This document shows positions 1-10,191 of a DNA stretch of 64,000 nucleotides, piece by piece. The position numbers and the translations under genes are program-made. Positions within the stretch are counted from its first letter, which is position 1. Each line of letters begins with the position of its first letter. The notes under the pieces were generated by a model, which had not been told where the DNA came from, did not search any database, and worked only from the letters and a program-made list of their open reading frames with translations. This DNA comes from Metaphire vulgaris (lineage: Eukaryota > Annelida > Clitellata > Crassiclitellata > Megascolecidae). The stretch lies in the NCBI GenBank assembly GCA_018105865.1, contig CM030837.1:6355725-6419724 (forward strand), in the 5' to 3' direction.

Positions 1-191
1 CGAGATCTGATCGTGCATTTTGAACGTCACTCTAATGCGCATAGGTAAACACCAATCGATCTGTAAAACAATACAGCAGATTCCTGTATTACTCGTTGAT
101 TAACCGATTCTAACGCAGATACTTGTCAGACGAAGTGTTAGTGAGATTGAGTTGCGAAATATGTCTACGTGTACACTGTTTCAATTTCAAG

Positions 192-251
192 GGCGAAGAT
201 AATCATCCTGTGCCGAACAGTCGTACGTCAACAACTTCATCCTACTACAAG
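192..251 (+). CDS. Tentative upstream coding exon of the SH2D4-like gene
   Basis: A 20-codon open stretch follows a pyrimidine-containing acceptor (ttcaatttcaag) and ends at a strong donor, AAG|GTAAGT, at 251/252. Read in phase 0 it gives GEDNHPVPNSRTSTTSSYYK and would splice in phase to the exon at 3457. The residues match no domain I recognise. Reading continues open upstream to about 123, so the 5' boundary is uncertain. It could instead belong to a different upstream gene whose last exon lies at 551. The donor is convincing; the assignment is inference. Confidence 0.3.
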
Positions 252-316
252 GTAAGTCAGTCGGTCAGTCAGTCAGTTGGATCTTTCAATCAATCAGGAT
301 TGAGCTGCCTTGCTGA

Positions 317-486
317 CAGGGTTATTTCTAGGATTATCAATTTAGGGGTGTCGGTAAATTCTGGGGTCCCCTGCCAAAAAGTCTGACACGCAAAAAAGGT
401 CATCCCATAGCTGAAATTGCAGGGTGGTGGTGTCGGGGGTGTCGGTTTCAAATTGAAGGGTGTTGGGGGAGTGTAAAATATCCCTG
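317..486. mobile_element. hAT-like MITE, CAGGGTTATTT family, copy 1
   Basis: The ends are CAGGGTTATTT and the inverted match ATATCCCTG. They are flanked by a perfect 8-bp target duplication, CTTGCTGA (309-316 and 487-494). An 8-bp duplication with CA..TG ends is typical of the hAT superfamily. There is no coding capacity. It contains the recurrent TGAC-GCAAAAAAGG motif at about 383-405. A sister copy lies at 22552-22726. Confidence 0.85.
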
Positions 487-550
487 CTTGCTGAGTACAC
501 AATCGTGTTCTTGCCCTTGATGAACTCATTATGTATCTATGCTGTTGCAG

Positions 551-634
551 GAACGCAATGAGGCAATACTGGAATGGTTATCAAGAGTTCTTCGCGCAGT
601 TTTAGAAACTCGTCGACTGAGACCCATCTACTGA
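551..634 (+). CDS. Candidate terminal exon (27 codons plus stop)
   Basis: A good acceptor (ctatgctgttgcag|) precedes an open frame, ERNEAILEWLSRVLRAVLET..., that ends in TGA at 632-634. It is in phase with the donor at 251, so it may be an alternative or true last exon of a gene entering the window from the left. No family is recognised. A poly(A)-signal-like AATAAA lies far downstream near 1614. The exon is short and unsupported by homology, so confidence is low. Confidence 0.22.
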   Translation, partial: ERNEAILEWLSRVLRAVLETRRLRPIY

Positions 635-924
635 AATTTTTACTGCTCCTTCGGGTCTCGTCATGCGAAAAAATTTATGAATTGAAACGTCGCAGTTCTA
701 ATTTAGAAAGTGCTTACATGTTATAGGCCTAATCATTGCTAATTTGTTAACTATGCGTTGACTCCAAGTCGTTACATTTTCCTGATGGTTTATCTTCTTG
801 AAAATTAGATCGATGAATTATCGCAACTGCTATAGCAACTTCTCGTTAGTGATCGAGATTTTGTTCGTCTGATAATTATCACCCGGCGATGTACTCAATC
901 TATGTGACGACGCGACATTGTAGG

Positions 925-1006
<82 letters not shown>

Positions 1007-2104
1007 TAATTAATCATGATATTTAATTAATATCGTAATATTACTTATTATATATTACAACGATCAATGGATAACTACGAACAAAGAGAGCAGTTTTAAG
1101 TTCACGTTTGAATGCTTCTAGTGTCTTTTGCAAGTTGTTGATGGTGGCAGTTGATGTTGTTGATGGATATGCTGTTATGACAGATTCAACGACAGCATGT
1201 GAAATCACACTACCCCGAATAGTGGGTCGCCCCACCCCCAGTGCCCTCGTGATTACGCCAATGCTGGCTGTTAACTGTTAACTCAATGACCGTTCGTACG
1301 AACTGTATGCTGTCGATGGAAAATGCAATCTAGCCACTCTTCACGTTTTATCTATTTGCGTCTGATAATTATCACATTTCAAGCTGAGACAATAGTGTTC
1401 AGAGATATACATTGATGAATAATTATTGTATATTATAATTATTAATAATAATATTAATAATTAATATTAATAATTAATTAATATTAATAATATTATTATT
1501 ATAATTATTAGTTTATTAGTTTATTATTAGTTTGATTTGGTTTGGTTTATGTTCAGTTGATTTGTGTTATTCCTTGTTTGTGTACTATTTTTCTTGATGC
1601 TGTGCTTGTCACAAATAAACATTATTATAATTATTGTACTTGAATTTGAGGTTAAATTGGACGCATCCTTTTCCATGCTAAATTAGTCAAATACTATCTA
1701 TATTATGTAGATTGCCATGCAGTCACTTCTTTCGAAGATCGAACGCACGAATCGACACTTTATCTGTTGCGTCAAACCAACGAAATCGATCAGAGAGACG
1801 GCGTTTGACGATCAGTTTGTTCTGAAACAGGTGAGCGAGAGGTTTGTCATCGCTGCTGTTTGAAAATCGATCCTTTGGCGCCAGCAACGGACATGTTGTT
1901 ATCGTATTCATCTAAAAGTCTCTTGTCACGTTTATTCATTTCTTTAACTTTAATAGTCCGGTTGGCATTAGAGTAGCCCATGGAATCCTTAATTATTCGC
2001 ACCCACGGGGACCAGTCTTGAGATTAGCGCAATACTGTTTCACTATCTCTTCAAGTCTTTAGGTCTAAACATGAAACCTTCCTGTTCCAAAAGTCATTTC
2101 CTCT
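635..2104. other. Non-coding AT-rich stretch
   Basis: No convincing exon is seen. It holds an (AAT)n microsatellite at 929-1008, an AT-rich low-complexity block at 1430-1520, and AATAAA near 1614. The short ORFs here have no recognisable domains. Confidence 0.6.
929..1008. repeat. (AAT)n microsatellite
   Basis: About 25 AAT units with one interruption, visible directly. Confidence 0.95.
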
Positions 2105-2290
2105 GTAGCTATAACAGCCCGACCCGCCACCTCATGGATACACTGACCTTTGCTCGGCCGACAACCTACCTTGGCTATAGCTGTTTCAAGAAAGATTAAG
2201 GGCATAAGAAGAAACAGCTACTTCTGTACTACTTTCCAAAACGCTACGTAAATATACGATATTTTACTTTACTTTACTTTAAGTAGGATG
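2105..2290 (+). repeat. Dispersed SINE-like repeat with (ACTTT)n tail
   Basis: The block runs from 'agctataacagcccgacccg' to a 3' tail of ACTTT units after 'acgtaaatatacgatatttt'. The same sequence recurs inverted at 48366-48560 and, more diverged, at 61815-62010, with GTAAGTAAGT tails. A short dispersed family with a simple-repeat tail after a 'tatagcgc'-type box is typical of SINE 3' ends. No pol III B box was identified in this copy. Confidence 0.6.
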
Positions 2291-2958
2291 ATCGGGGCAG
2301 AATACGTAAATGTGACAAGAACTCCTTGACGACCTTTTTTCGCTCGTAGACTTTTACTCGTAAATGTCCTTGTACCCCCCCCCATTCCCGAACCCTTGTC
2401 ACGCCTCTGCTTGCTGGTCTTTTGCCTAACCTATAGCAAAGTTGAATATTCACGGTACGCTATATTGTTCTAAACTGAGAACTGTCTATATTTCTTTCTA
2501 TGAGTGTTCGTGTTTTTAATGGAGGTTTTTTGAGTCAGACAAACCCATACCTGTATACGCCAGCGTTAAACGCTACAACCAATGCTATCACTTTAGTCTA
2601 TTGATGCCTCAATGACTGATTATGTCAGGAGACAACGACTCTGCCAATCCAGAAACATGATTACTATAACTAAGCAGCATTAAGGACATATTGCAAGCAG
2701 TAAGCAGGCTTTTAATTATTGGCCAAAACTAAGCTACACTGCAATAGTCTGACCTTTAATAGGCAACAGAGACACACGAACCAACGATTTGACTGCAGAC
2801 GTAGAGAACGCGCGGATCGAATCACTATGATTTGTTTACTGTGAGTTGGTAGAAAACGGAACGAGATTTCATAATTATTGTGGTGCACAATATGAAATTT
2901 AAAAGAAACGTTGCTATCAATGTAAACGCGAACTAAGTTTTCGACACATGCTGAGAAA

Positions 2959-3260
2959 CAGTGGCGCAGCCAGGATTTTCGGAAGGGCGGTTTGGATTTT
3001 GGTTTTGACCGTGACCAACTTTGGAAAAATCTTGACAAGCAGAAAAAACGTTATCATCTCTAGTTTTTTCGTTTTTTCTCTGACAAGCAAAAAAGGTCCT
3101 CGCCTCTTGAACACCGTTACATTTTATAGCCAAGGGGAGAGGGTTGACCCCCAAAGTCACGTCAAAAATCAAAAATGCATAGAAACTCATTATACAAATA
3201 TTTTGTTTTCGGCAGGCAAGAGGGTTTTAACTCCCAACGCCCTCCTTGGCTACGCCACTG
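2959..3260. mobile_element. hAT-like MITE, CAGTGGCG family
   Basis: Terminal inverted repeats CAGTGGCGCAGCCAGGA and its complement ending TGGCTACGCCACTG are flanked by a perfect 8-bp duplication, CTGAGAAA (2951-2958 and 3261-3268). Two copies of the recurrent TGACAAGCAAAAAAGG motif lie inside, at about 3031 and 3080. The open frame across it is a by-product of composition. Confidence 0.9.
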
Positions 3261-3456
3261 CTGAGAAAGTTGTATCGTAGTTTTTGGAAACAGAGAGTTC
3301 ATTTAAGAATAATTATTTTCATGTTAAAGTTGACGTGACTCGACGTTCCACCCTATGACCTGCACTTAATGACGATTAATCTACGATTAAACCAACGATT
3401 GGAATGTACTGTACGTTTACGGTGGATCTGATTATAATCTTCTGAAATCGTTTCAG

Positions 3457-3542
3457 CTTAAGTGGTTGGGGGTTGTCGAAGCTGCAAGAGTTTATTCTGA
3501 AGGTCATTCCGCCCTCATCGACCATCAGCGATTCATTGATAG
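3457..3542 (+). CDS. SH2D4-like gene, internal exon (LKWLGVVEAARVYSEG)
   Basis: The acceptor is tgaaatcgtttcag| and the donor is GATAG|GTAGGT. Phase-0 translation starts LKWLGVVEAARVYSEGHSAL and runs to the donor with 2 nt left over. That remainder is exactly completed by the single leading nucleotide of the exon at 17247, which supports joining the two. The intron between them is 13.7 kb and contains the whole LTR retroelement. The 28 codons show no recognised domain. A second frame is also open, so the frame choice rests on phase matching. Confidence 0.5.
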
Positions 3543-3994
3543 GTAGGTATGAGCTTTTGGCATTTCAACAGTTTTTAATAAAATAAAATTGTTCTGGCAT
3601 GGCATTTATTACAAAGTGTGACCATAATATAAGTTAAATGACGGTGTGTTATCAGAACAGATCGATTGAGTAAGTGAGTGAGTGAGTGAGTGACAAATTA
3701 AAGGAAACATTGCTTTAAATCCATATTATTTGGGGGCGAAGGGAATTAACTGAGTGACCGCTCATTTAATTGAAAGACAGCACTAATGCATCACTTGAGT
3801 AAAATAGCTTGTCATTTTGTGACAAGTCGACAGTTCGTATGAGTGACTACAGATGCCAAGTTAGGCCTACATTTGAGCGTCAAATTATTTGAATTCCAAC
3901 TCCTTACGGGGATAATTGAAGATCCCGTATACTAGTATAGAATTGCAATGTTCTTCTATATCAGTATTAACCATGGGCATGGGTATATATATAT

Positions 3995-4489
3995 TGAAGC
4001 ATATAAGGTCAAAGGCCTAGATTAATTTGCGATGGGTTTTGGGGGCGGAGCCCGCCAAAGAAGAAATCAATCGAAACACACACAGCGTAGGTTGAGCTGT
4101 GTTGTGAAAAGCGAAATTGCTTACACGGAAAACTTTGGCTCTGACGTCAAACTTTGGCTTTGACGTCATGCAGCCACAGAGAGGTAGTTAACGTGGGCGT
4201 ATCTACCCTGCCTACGGACGTCACTAGCAACTTATGAATAATATAGTTAAAACTAGATTGGATGAACTGACGTCATAACTGTTGTCGAAACTCTAGTATC
4301 GGTCGCTATCGTCGCTATCGTCATGTTTGCAGAAGACCGCCGATTTTAAGCTAGAAGCTTGTGTTCGTGATTGTTATTGTTTCGCCGTTGTTTTACTATT
4401 AAAACCGGGTTACGCTGGGCCCTAAGAGAAGGGTATTCAGCGCAGTCCAAAATCGCCAGCTTACGAGTCGTTCTGCACAGTACGCCACA
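3995..4489 (+). repeat. 5' LTR
   Basis: 495 bp, starts TGAAGCATATAAGG and ends TACGCCACA, repeated without a visible difference at 14711-15205. It includes three TGACGTCA palindromes in the putative U3 and ATTAAA near 4398 as a possible poly(A) signal. Confidence 0.97.
4142..4275 (+). promoter_or_regulatory. Three CRE/ATF palindromes in the LTR
   Basis: TGACGTCA occurs at 4142-4149, 4161-4168 and 4268-4275, each repeated in the 3' LTR. The first two lie in a 19-bp direct repeat built on AACTTTGGCTYTGACGTCA. TGACGTCA is the known CREB/ATF consensus; a role in element transcription is inferred. Confidence 0.6.
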
Positions 4490-4574
4490 GATGGTGGAGA
4501 CGACCGGACCTCGCAGAATTCTTCTACGAGCAACAACTTTCAACAATCGCCGCTGAATGAAGATCCACAACTGA

Positions 4575-5798
4575 ATGATCAACAAGAACGAACATCTGGT
4601 GCCAACGATCAACTGGGTCTTCCGTTTCGCCGAAGAAGTCGATAATCCAACGAACTTCAACGATCACCAAACATCTACAACGTCGGGGCACGAAAGTCGA
4701 AACGACCCTTCTACACTTATGAGTGCTCCCGAAAACAATACTACCGGGTATTGCTACTTACGCAGTGGACGACTTCTCAATCCAGGCAATACACAACCGA
4801 CCGAGCCTGAAACAACATCCGTCGAACCAAAACCGGCAGTCGAACCGTGTTTACCAGTCGACAGTCAAACATCGATTCCGGATCCAGACGCCTGCGGTTG
4901 TCCTGAGTCAACTCCCCGGAGGACGCTTCCACACTTCGATACAGAGACATCGTTTGACGAGCTTCAGCGCGATTCGCCTCTTCTCTTCTACAACTACAAC
5001 ATGACCGAGGGTTCTCACGCGCTACTCCCGAGTCCATTCTACGGGAAGCCCGAGGAAGATATCAACGAGTTTCTAAAAAACTTTGAACTGTGGGCGACGT
5101 TCAGACGTGCGGATCGAGACTCTAGACTTGCAGCTCTACCCTTGCTTCTCAAAGAAGGGGCAGCGGCTTGGTACCATACCCAGTCGTCGCGCATTCGAGA
5201 ATCGATCGATGACTTAAAAAGGGCATTAATTGAGCGATACGGACCACAAGCCGCGCACGCCTGGAAATCCACAGCCGACCTGTGGCTCCTAAAGCAAGCG
5301 AAAGGACAATCAATCGACGATTACCTCACCGCCGTCTTAAAAGCAGGCCAGAAAATCGGTGTCGGAGAGGAAAACCTCTACTTTATCGCCCTCAACGGTC
5401 TTCGACCGAGTATTCGTCAACACGTAATCCAGCATGAACTGTCGTCTCTAGAAGACCTTCGTCAATGGGGACGAATTACAGAACTCTCGCTTCGAGACAG
5501 CGCTCTCGACGATTCTCCTTTCGAAGCCACCGCTCGCGAACTAGCAGAGATGAAAGCCGAGATCCGTAAGTTACGGATCAATGTGGTCAATCCTTCGTCG
5601 CGCTCGCCGTCACCGTCTGCGGTTTCTACAACACCGCAGCGTCGAGTTCAATTCCAAGAAGACTCGCGTCGTACACCGCCGCAGACAACATTTAATCAGC
5701 GCCGCTTCTTTACGAACCAGCGCCAGACACCGAATCGAGGAAATCAACCCGACTGGACTAACCAGGAACACCGCCGCGTTGTGGAAACTGCGGGGTAA
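4575..5798 (+). CDS. gag: gag (capsid-type) ORF of the retroelement
   Basis: The 407-codon frame encodes a gypsy-type Gag. Acidic and Pro-rich N-terminal sequence is followed by a retrotransposon-gag domain from about residue 145 (PSPFYGKPEEDINEFLKNFE, then an AAAWYH block and LIERYG). After a basic Ser/Arg-rich linker the frame stops just where the nucleocapsid zinc knuckle should begin. A CCHC knuckle, C-x2-C-x4-H-x4-C (CFYCHRRGHLQSVC), is encoded at about 5838-5880 in another frame, and a Cys pair just upstream of it in yet another. The frame is therefore broken around 5780-5797, near a G4 run. The start choice is uncertain: the frame is open from before 4575 and the initiator codon is not obvious. 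Confidence 0.85.
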   Translation: MINKNEHLVPTINWVFRFAEEVDNPTNFNDHQTSTTSGHESRNDPSTLMSAPENNTTGYCYLRSGRLLNPGNTQPTEPETTSVEPKPAVEPCLPVDSQTSIPDPDACGCPESTPRRTLPHFDTETSFDELQRDSPLLFYNYNMTEGSHALLPSPFYGKPEEDINEFLKNFELWATFRRADRDSRLAALPLLLKEGAAAWYHTQSSRIRESIDDLKRALIERYGPQAAHAWKSTADLWLLKQAKGQSIDDYLTAVLKAGQKIGVGEENLYFIALNGLRPSIRQHVIQHELSSLEDLRQWGRITELSLRDSALDDSPFEATARELAEMKAEIRKLRINVVNPSSRSPSPSAVSTTPQRRVQFQEDSRRTPPQTTFNQRRFFTNQRQTPNRGNQPDWTNQEHRRVVETAG

Positions 5799-5999
5799 GC
5801 ATAATAGAAATTATTCATGCCCTGCTCGTGAAAAAACATGCTTCTATTGTCATCGCCGAGGCCATCTACAGTCAGTATGTCGAGCAGCTCGATCTGCTCG
5901 GTCACAGCCAAACCTATAGGACATTTCACCCGTCCATTTCGCTGGAATGGGCAGGGTCCAAGCTGCATTAATCACAGAATCTTTCAACAAAAATACTGT

Positions 6000-8917
6000 A
6001 CAAGTGCAGGTTGCACGATTTAAAATTTTAGCTTTGATCGACACGGGTGCCTATTATTCAATTGTGTCTGAACAGTTTTTTTAAACGTTTGGCCTTGCCT
6101 TTGCGTCGTTTGGAAGCTAACGAGTTTCAAAAATTATGTTTAGCAGATGGGAAACCCGTTGACCTTTTGGGCAAAGTAGAAATTACAATAAAAATTAATG
6201 GTCTCTCTATTCCTTTTGAATGTCGTGTTTTGCCAAACCTTGCCTATGATTTAATTCTAGGTCTTGATTTTTTGGAGGCAACTAAAGCACAAATTGACTT
6301 TAAAGAACGAATTTTAACGTTGTACGACAATATGACCGCTGCAGCCTTTACCACGTTTAGAAAGGAGCCCAATATTTTATTCCCGAAACGTCCAACAGTT
6401 TTGCCTCCGCATTCTGAAATTTTGGTTCCTATGTCGGTACCAAGACACATAACACCGCAGTTATGTTTAATTGAACCTTTGAAATCGCAAAGCCGTCAAC
6501 AATTTTTATTGGCGCGCAGTTTAGTTTATACATTCCCTTCAGCAACCATGTGCCGCGTGTTGAATCCAACGGGTCGTGTGATCTGGTTATCTCCAAGGCG
6601 ACCATTAGCATCGATTGAGCCTGTATCGCAGAGTGATGTTTTTGATGAACCATCGTCTTTTCCAGTTCATGGTACCACAGATATTCCCATGTCTCCAAAC
6701 ATGAATCATCCAAATACACCACATTCTTCTACTTTGGCCACTTCTTTTCCTGCAGAAATGAATAATTCCACGAACGATTTAGTTAACAATTCGGTCACTG
6801 CTGCATTGCAAAATCTTGGACTTAAATATCATTCAGATTTGTTGACAGATTCGGAGAATCAGAAATTAGAAGATTTATTGGGACGAAATATTGATATTTT
6901 TGCAAAATCGCTTGATGATTTACAAGGCACTAATCTTTTTCAGCATACGATTCATACAACCACTGAAGTACCAATTAGGCAGAGATGCTATAGACATTCG
7001 GCTGAAGCTAAAAAAGAAATAGACATTCAAGTGGAGCAGATGCTAAAATCTGGGGTCATTGAACCGTCACAAGCTGTGTGGGGTTCACCAGTTGTTTTGG
7101 TTAAAAAGAAAAACGGCGAGATTCGTTTTTGCGTTGATTATCGAAAACTTAACAAAATAACGATTCCAATTAATTTTCCTTTGTCAAATTTGACCGACGT
7201 GTTCGATGCTTTAGCTGATAACCATCCAGCCATATTCAGTGTTTTAGATTTAAAATCTGGCTACCATCAAATTTTAATGGACCCAGCGTCCAAAGAAAAG
7301 ACAACCTTTGTAACACACTCGGGTCAATATCAATTTTTACGATTGCCATTTGGCTTATCAAATGCACCCGCATCCTTCATGAGTCTCATGGCTCATATTT
7401 TTAAGGGCATGACCTTTCAATCAGTGTTGTGTTACTTAGACGATATTTTGGTCTTCAGTCAGAATTTCGAAATGCATTTACAGCATTTACAAGAGGTTTT
7501 TGATCGCCTTGCAGCGGCACGCTTAAAAATAAAAAAGTGCACATTTGGACTACCAAAGGTATTGTACCTAGGTCACTACATGTCGGCTAGAGGAATTGAA
7601 GTCGACCAATCTAAGGTTAAACTGGTTGAACAATACCCTCATCCAAAAACACAGAAAGACGTTCGATCTTTCTTGGGTCTTGCTGGATATTATCGTCGTT
7701 TTATCCAGGGCTTCAGCAGCATTGCAAATCCACTCCATCAAATGCTGCGAAAGGACGTTGAATTTCTTTGGGATGACCAATGCGAAAAAGCTTTTAACAA
7801 ACTGAAGCATGCTTTGTGCAATGCTCCGGTTTTGGTCTATCCAGACCTTTCGAAGCCGTTCATAATTAATTGTGATGCTTCTACCATTGGCATAGGATAT
7901 ATCTTAGCGCAGCAGGATTCTTCTGGTAGAGAGCACCCCATTTGTTATGGTGGACGTTCACTGTCACCGGCCGAGCGAAATTATTCAATCACACATTTGG
8001 AATGTCTTTCTCTTGTTGAAGCAATTAGAGAGTTTAATTGTTATCTGGCTAACTCTTATTTTACCGTTTATACCGATCATATCAGTTTGAAATTTTTACA
8101 GTCGCTTAAAACATCAACTACAGGACGTTTACTGCGTTGGTCTTTATTATTACAAGGTTATCATTTTGACATCCAATACAAAAGTGGTCGTAAGAATACC
8201 AACGCCGATGCTCTTTCGCGTCTTGAGTTTCCTTCATCTTCAGCAATTGACACGGCGGCTGATGATTCAATATTAGCTACTGTCGCAACAGCGAATTCAG
8301 ACTTAGAACTTATTCCCAGTATGAATGTCATATTTGAGGATGAACTTAAATCTCCAGATTCCGACTCACACGTTATTTGTGACATTGCATCACAGCAAAG
8401 GCTTTGTCCCGATGCCTCACCAATTATTGACTACCTTGAAAATGGAACTTTACCTGAGAATGATGTTGATGCGCGTAAATTAACATTTGAGGCAAATGAA
8501 TACGTCTTACGTGATGATATACTTTATCATTATTTTCAACCACGTTCGCGCAATTGTTCTAGATCTACTCTTTGTCAGCTGGTAATTCCTAGAAACCTTC
8601 GAGAAAAGGTATTGCAAGGATTTCACGAGGAATCTTCTCACCCGGGATTCCATCGTTGTTACCTGAGCCTTCGTCAAAAGTATTTTTGGAAACATATGCA
8701 TGTGGACGTTCAAAATCACATTGCATCATGTGAAAGCTGTCAGCGCTGTAAATATCCCACTAATGCCAAGAAAACTCCTTTGCAATCATTACCTATCCGC
8801 GAAGTTTTTGGTCGCTGGCATATGGATATTTTGGTGTTACCACAAAGCCAAGAAGGTTTTCGTTATTTGCTGCTATTTGTTGAAAGTTTGACACGATTCC
8901 CGAAGCATTCCCCATGA
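6000..8917 (+). CDS. pol: pol: protease, reverse transcriptase, RNase H, integrase N-terminus
   Basis: The aspartic protease motif DTGAYYS begins at about 6040. The frame then changes near the T7 run at 6076-6082, after which one frame runs from 6047 to 8917. It contains the protease C-terminal LILGLDFL block (~6250), reverse transcriptase with YLDD in CYLDDILVFSQ (~7433), the FLGLAGYYRRFI thumb/connection block (~7672), RNase H (CDAST ~7870; TDH ~8074), an integrase HHCC zinc-binding region (~8620-8745) and the first catalytic Asp of the integrase core (WHMD ~8820). This is the Ty3/gypsy order. It stops at 8917 inside the integrase core and continues in another frame. Confidence 0.93.
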
Positions 8918-9969
8918 GAGATCAGCGAGCTAGCACGATTGCGGACATTCTTTACTCTCAAATCATCACTCGCTATGGGTCCCCGAAATCACTTTTAGTG
9001 ATCGTGGAAGTAATTTTCTTAGCAGTATTGTTGCACAACTGTCTCGTAAGTATGGCATTCATCGATTGCATACCTCTGGTTTTAGACCGCAGACCAATGG
9101 GGCTTGTGAAAGAGTCAATCGTCATTTATGGCAATCTCTTAGAATTCTATGTAAAGATCAGCATGATTGGCCCCAATATATACCAACTATCTTATTTTCC
9201 ATACGTGCTGTTACAAGTGCTCGTTTGAATTATTCCCCATTCTATCTAATGCATGGAACTCAAATGCGACTCGGCATTGATGTTTCTTTGCCAAATATGG
9301 AAGACGAGTCACTTACTCCCGAAGAGCATGCCTTAAATATAACAGCGTCTGGCTGCCGCACATCAAGAGGCTACAGACAGAACTAAAATCATGCAAGATT
9401 CAAATAAAAGAGCGCATGATAAGAACGTGTCAGAACCAACGTTTCAACCTGGCGACCTAGTTTGGTTAATGACTCCTCAAGTGAAGAAAGGACTATCAAA
9501 GAAGTTATCACTTAGGTATTCAGGTCCATATTACATTACAGCAAAGGTAGGTAATCACACTTTTATGTTGCGTCATAATCAAACCAACCGTGTACTTGCA
9601 CACCCCGTTAACTCTGAACGATTAAAAAAATTCGTTGACCGTCGAGATTACGCTTCCTCACCTGCTGCTGATCCACCGAATACTTCACTGGATGAAATGC
9701 CTAATAATTGTCCAGGTGACCCACCTGATTCGAATTCGCAGAAAAATTTGGACCCGCCAAACCCTGACACGCCTAATGAGGAGTGGCATTCAGTAAATCG
9801 TCTGTTAGCCCAGAAGAAAATCGGAAAAGAAACTTTTTATAAAGTTGAATGGGCAAATCCGAAATTTAAACCTCAGTGGATTAACGAACGTGATGTTACG
9901 GATGCGCTAAAGAGAGCATTTTATGTGACCAGAACTAAAACAGGTCACAGGCGAAAACGACGTAAATAA
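8914..9969 (+). pseudogene. pol: pol continuation: integrase core, GPY/F and chromodomain-like tail (broken)
   Basis: Integrase continues through at least three frames with breaks near 8900, 9000 and 9340. The second catalytic Asp region is near 9000, the Glu-containing FRPQTNGACERVNRHLW block is at about 9081-9131, and a GPY/F module (SGPYYI) is near 9520. The last frame, 9391-9969, ends with a chromodomain-like segment (about 9780-9930; FYKVEWANPKFKPQWI) and a basic tail. Chromodomain tails are known in chromoviral integrases; their combination with an env region is less usual. As written no single frame gives a full integrase. Whether this reflects decay or assembly indels is undecided. 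Confidence 0.85.
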
Positions 9970-10191
9970 ATACATATTATGCATAGAAAGCATTAATGTG
10001 ACCGACCACTGATAGAGCCACGTTCACAAATGTGTTATTCTGCCTGCAGGCATTGCTTTTCTCAAATATCTCCTAGGGGCCATTAGGACGATCCGTATTG
10101 ACGTCTGACGGGAGAATTTTCTTTTATCGATAATTATCTGTGAGACTGTCCTCTAAGTAGAAGTTAGAGGAGAAAACAGCCAGCTAGTGAT

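Noticed and set aside
9780..9930. Treating the chromodomain-like tail as a host chromobox gene
   Set aside because: It is continuous with the integrase GPY/F module in the same frame and lies within the LTR element.
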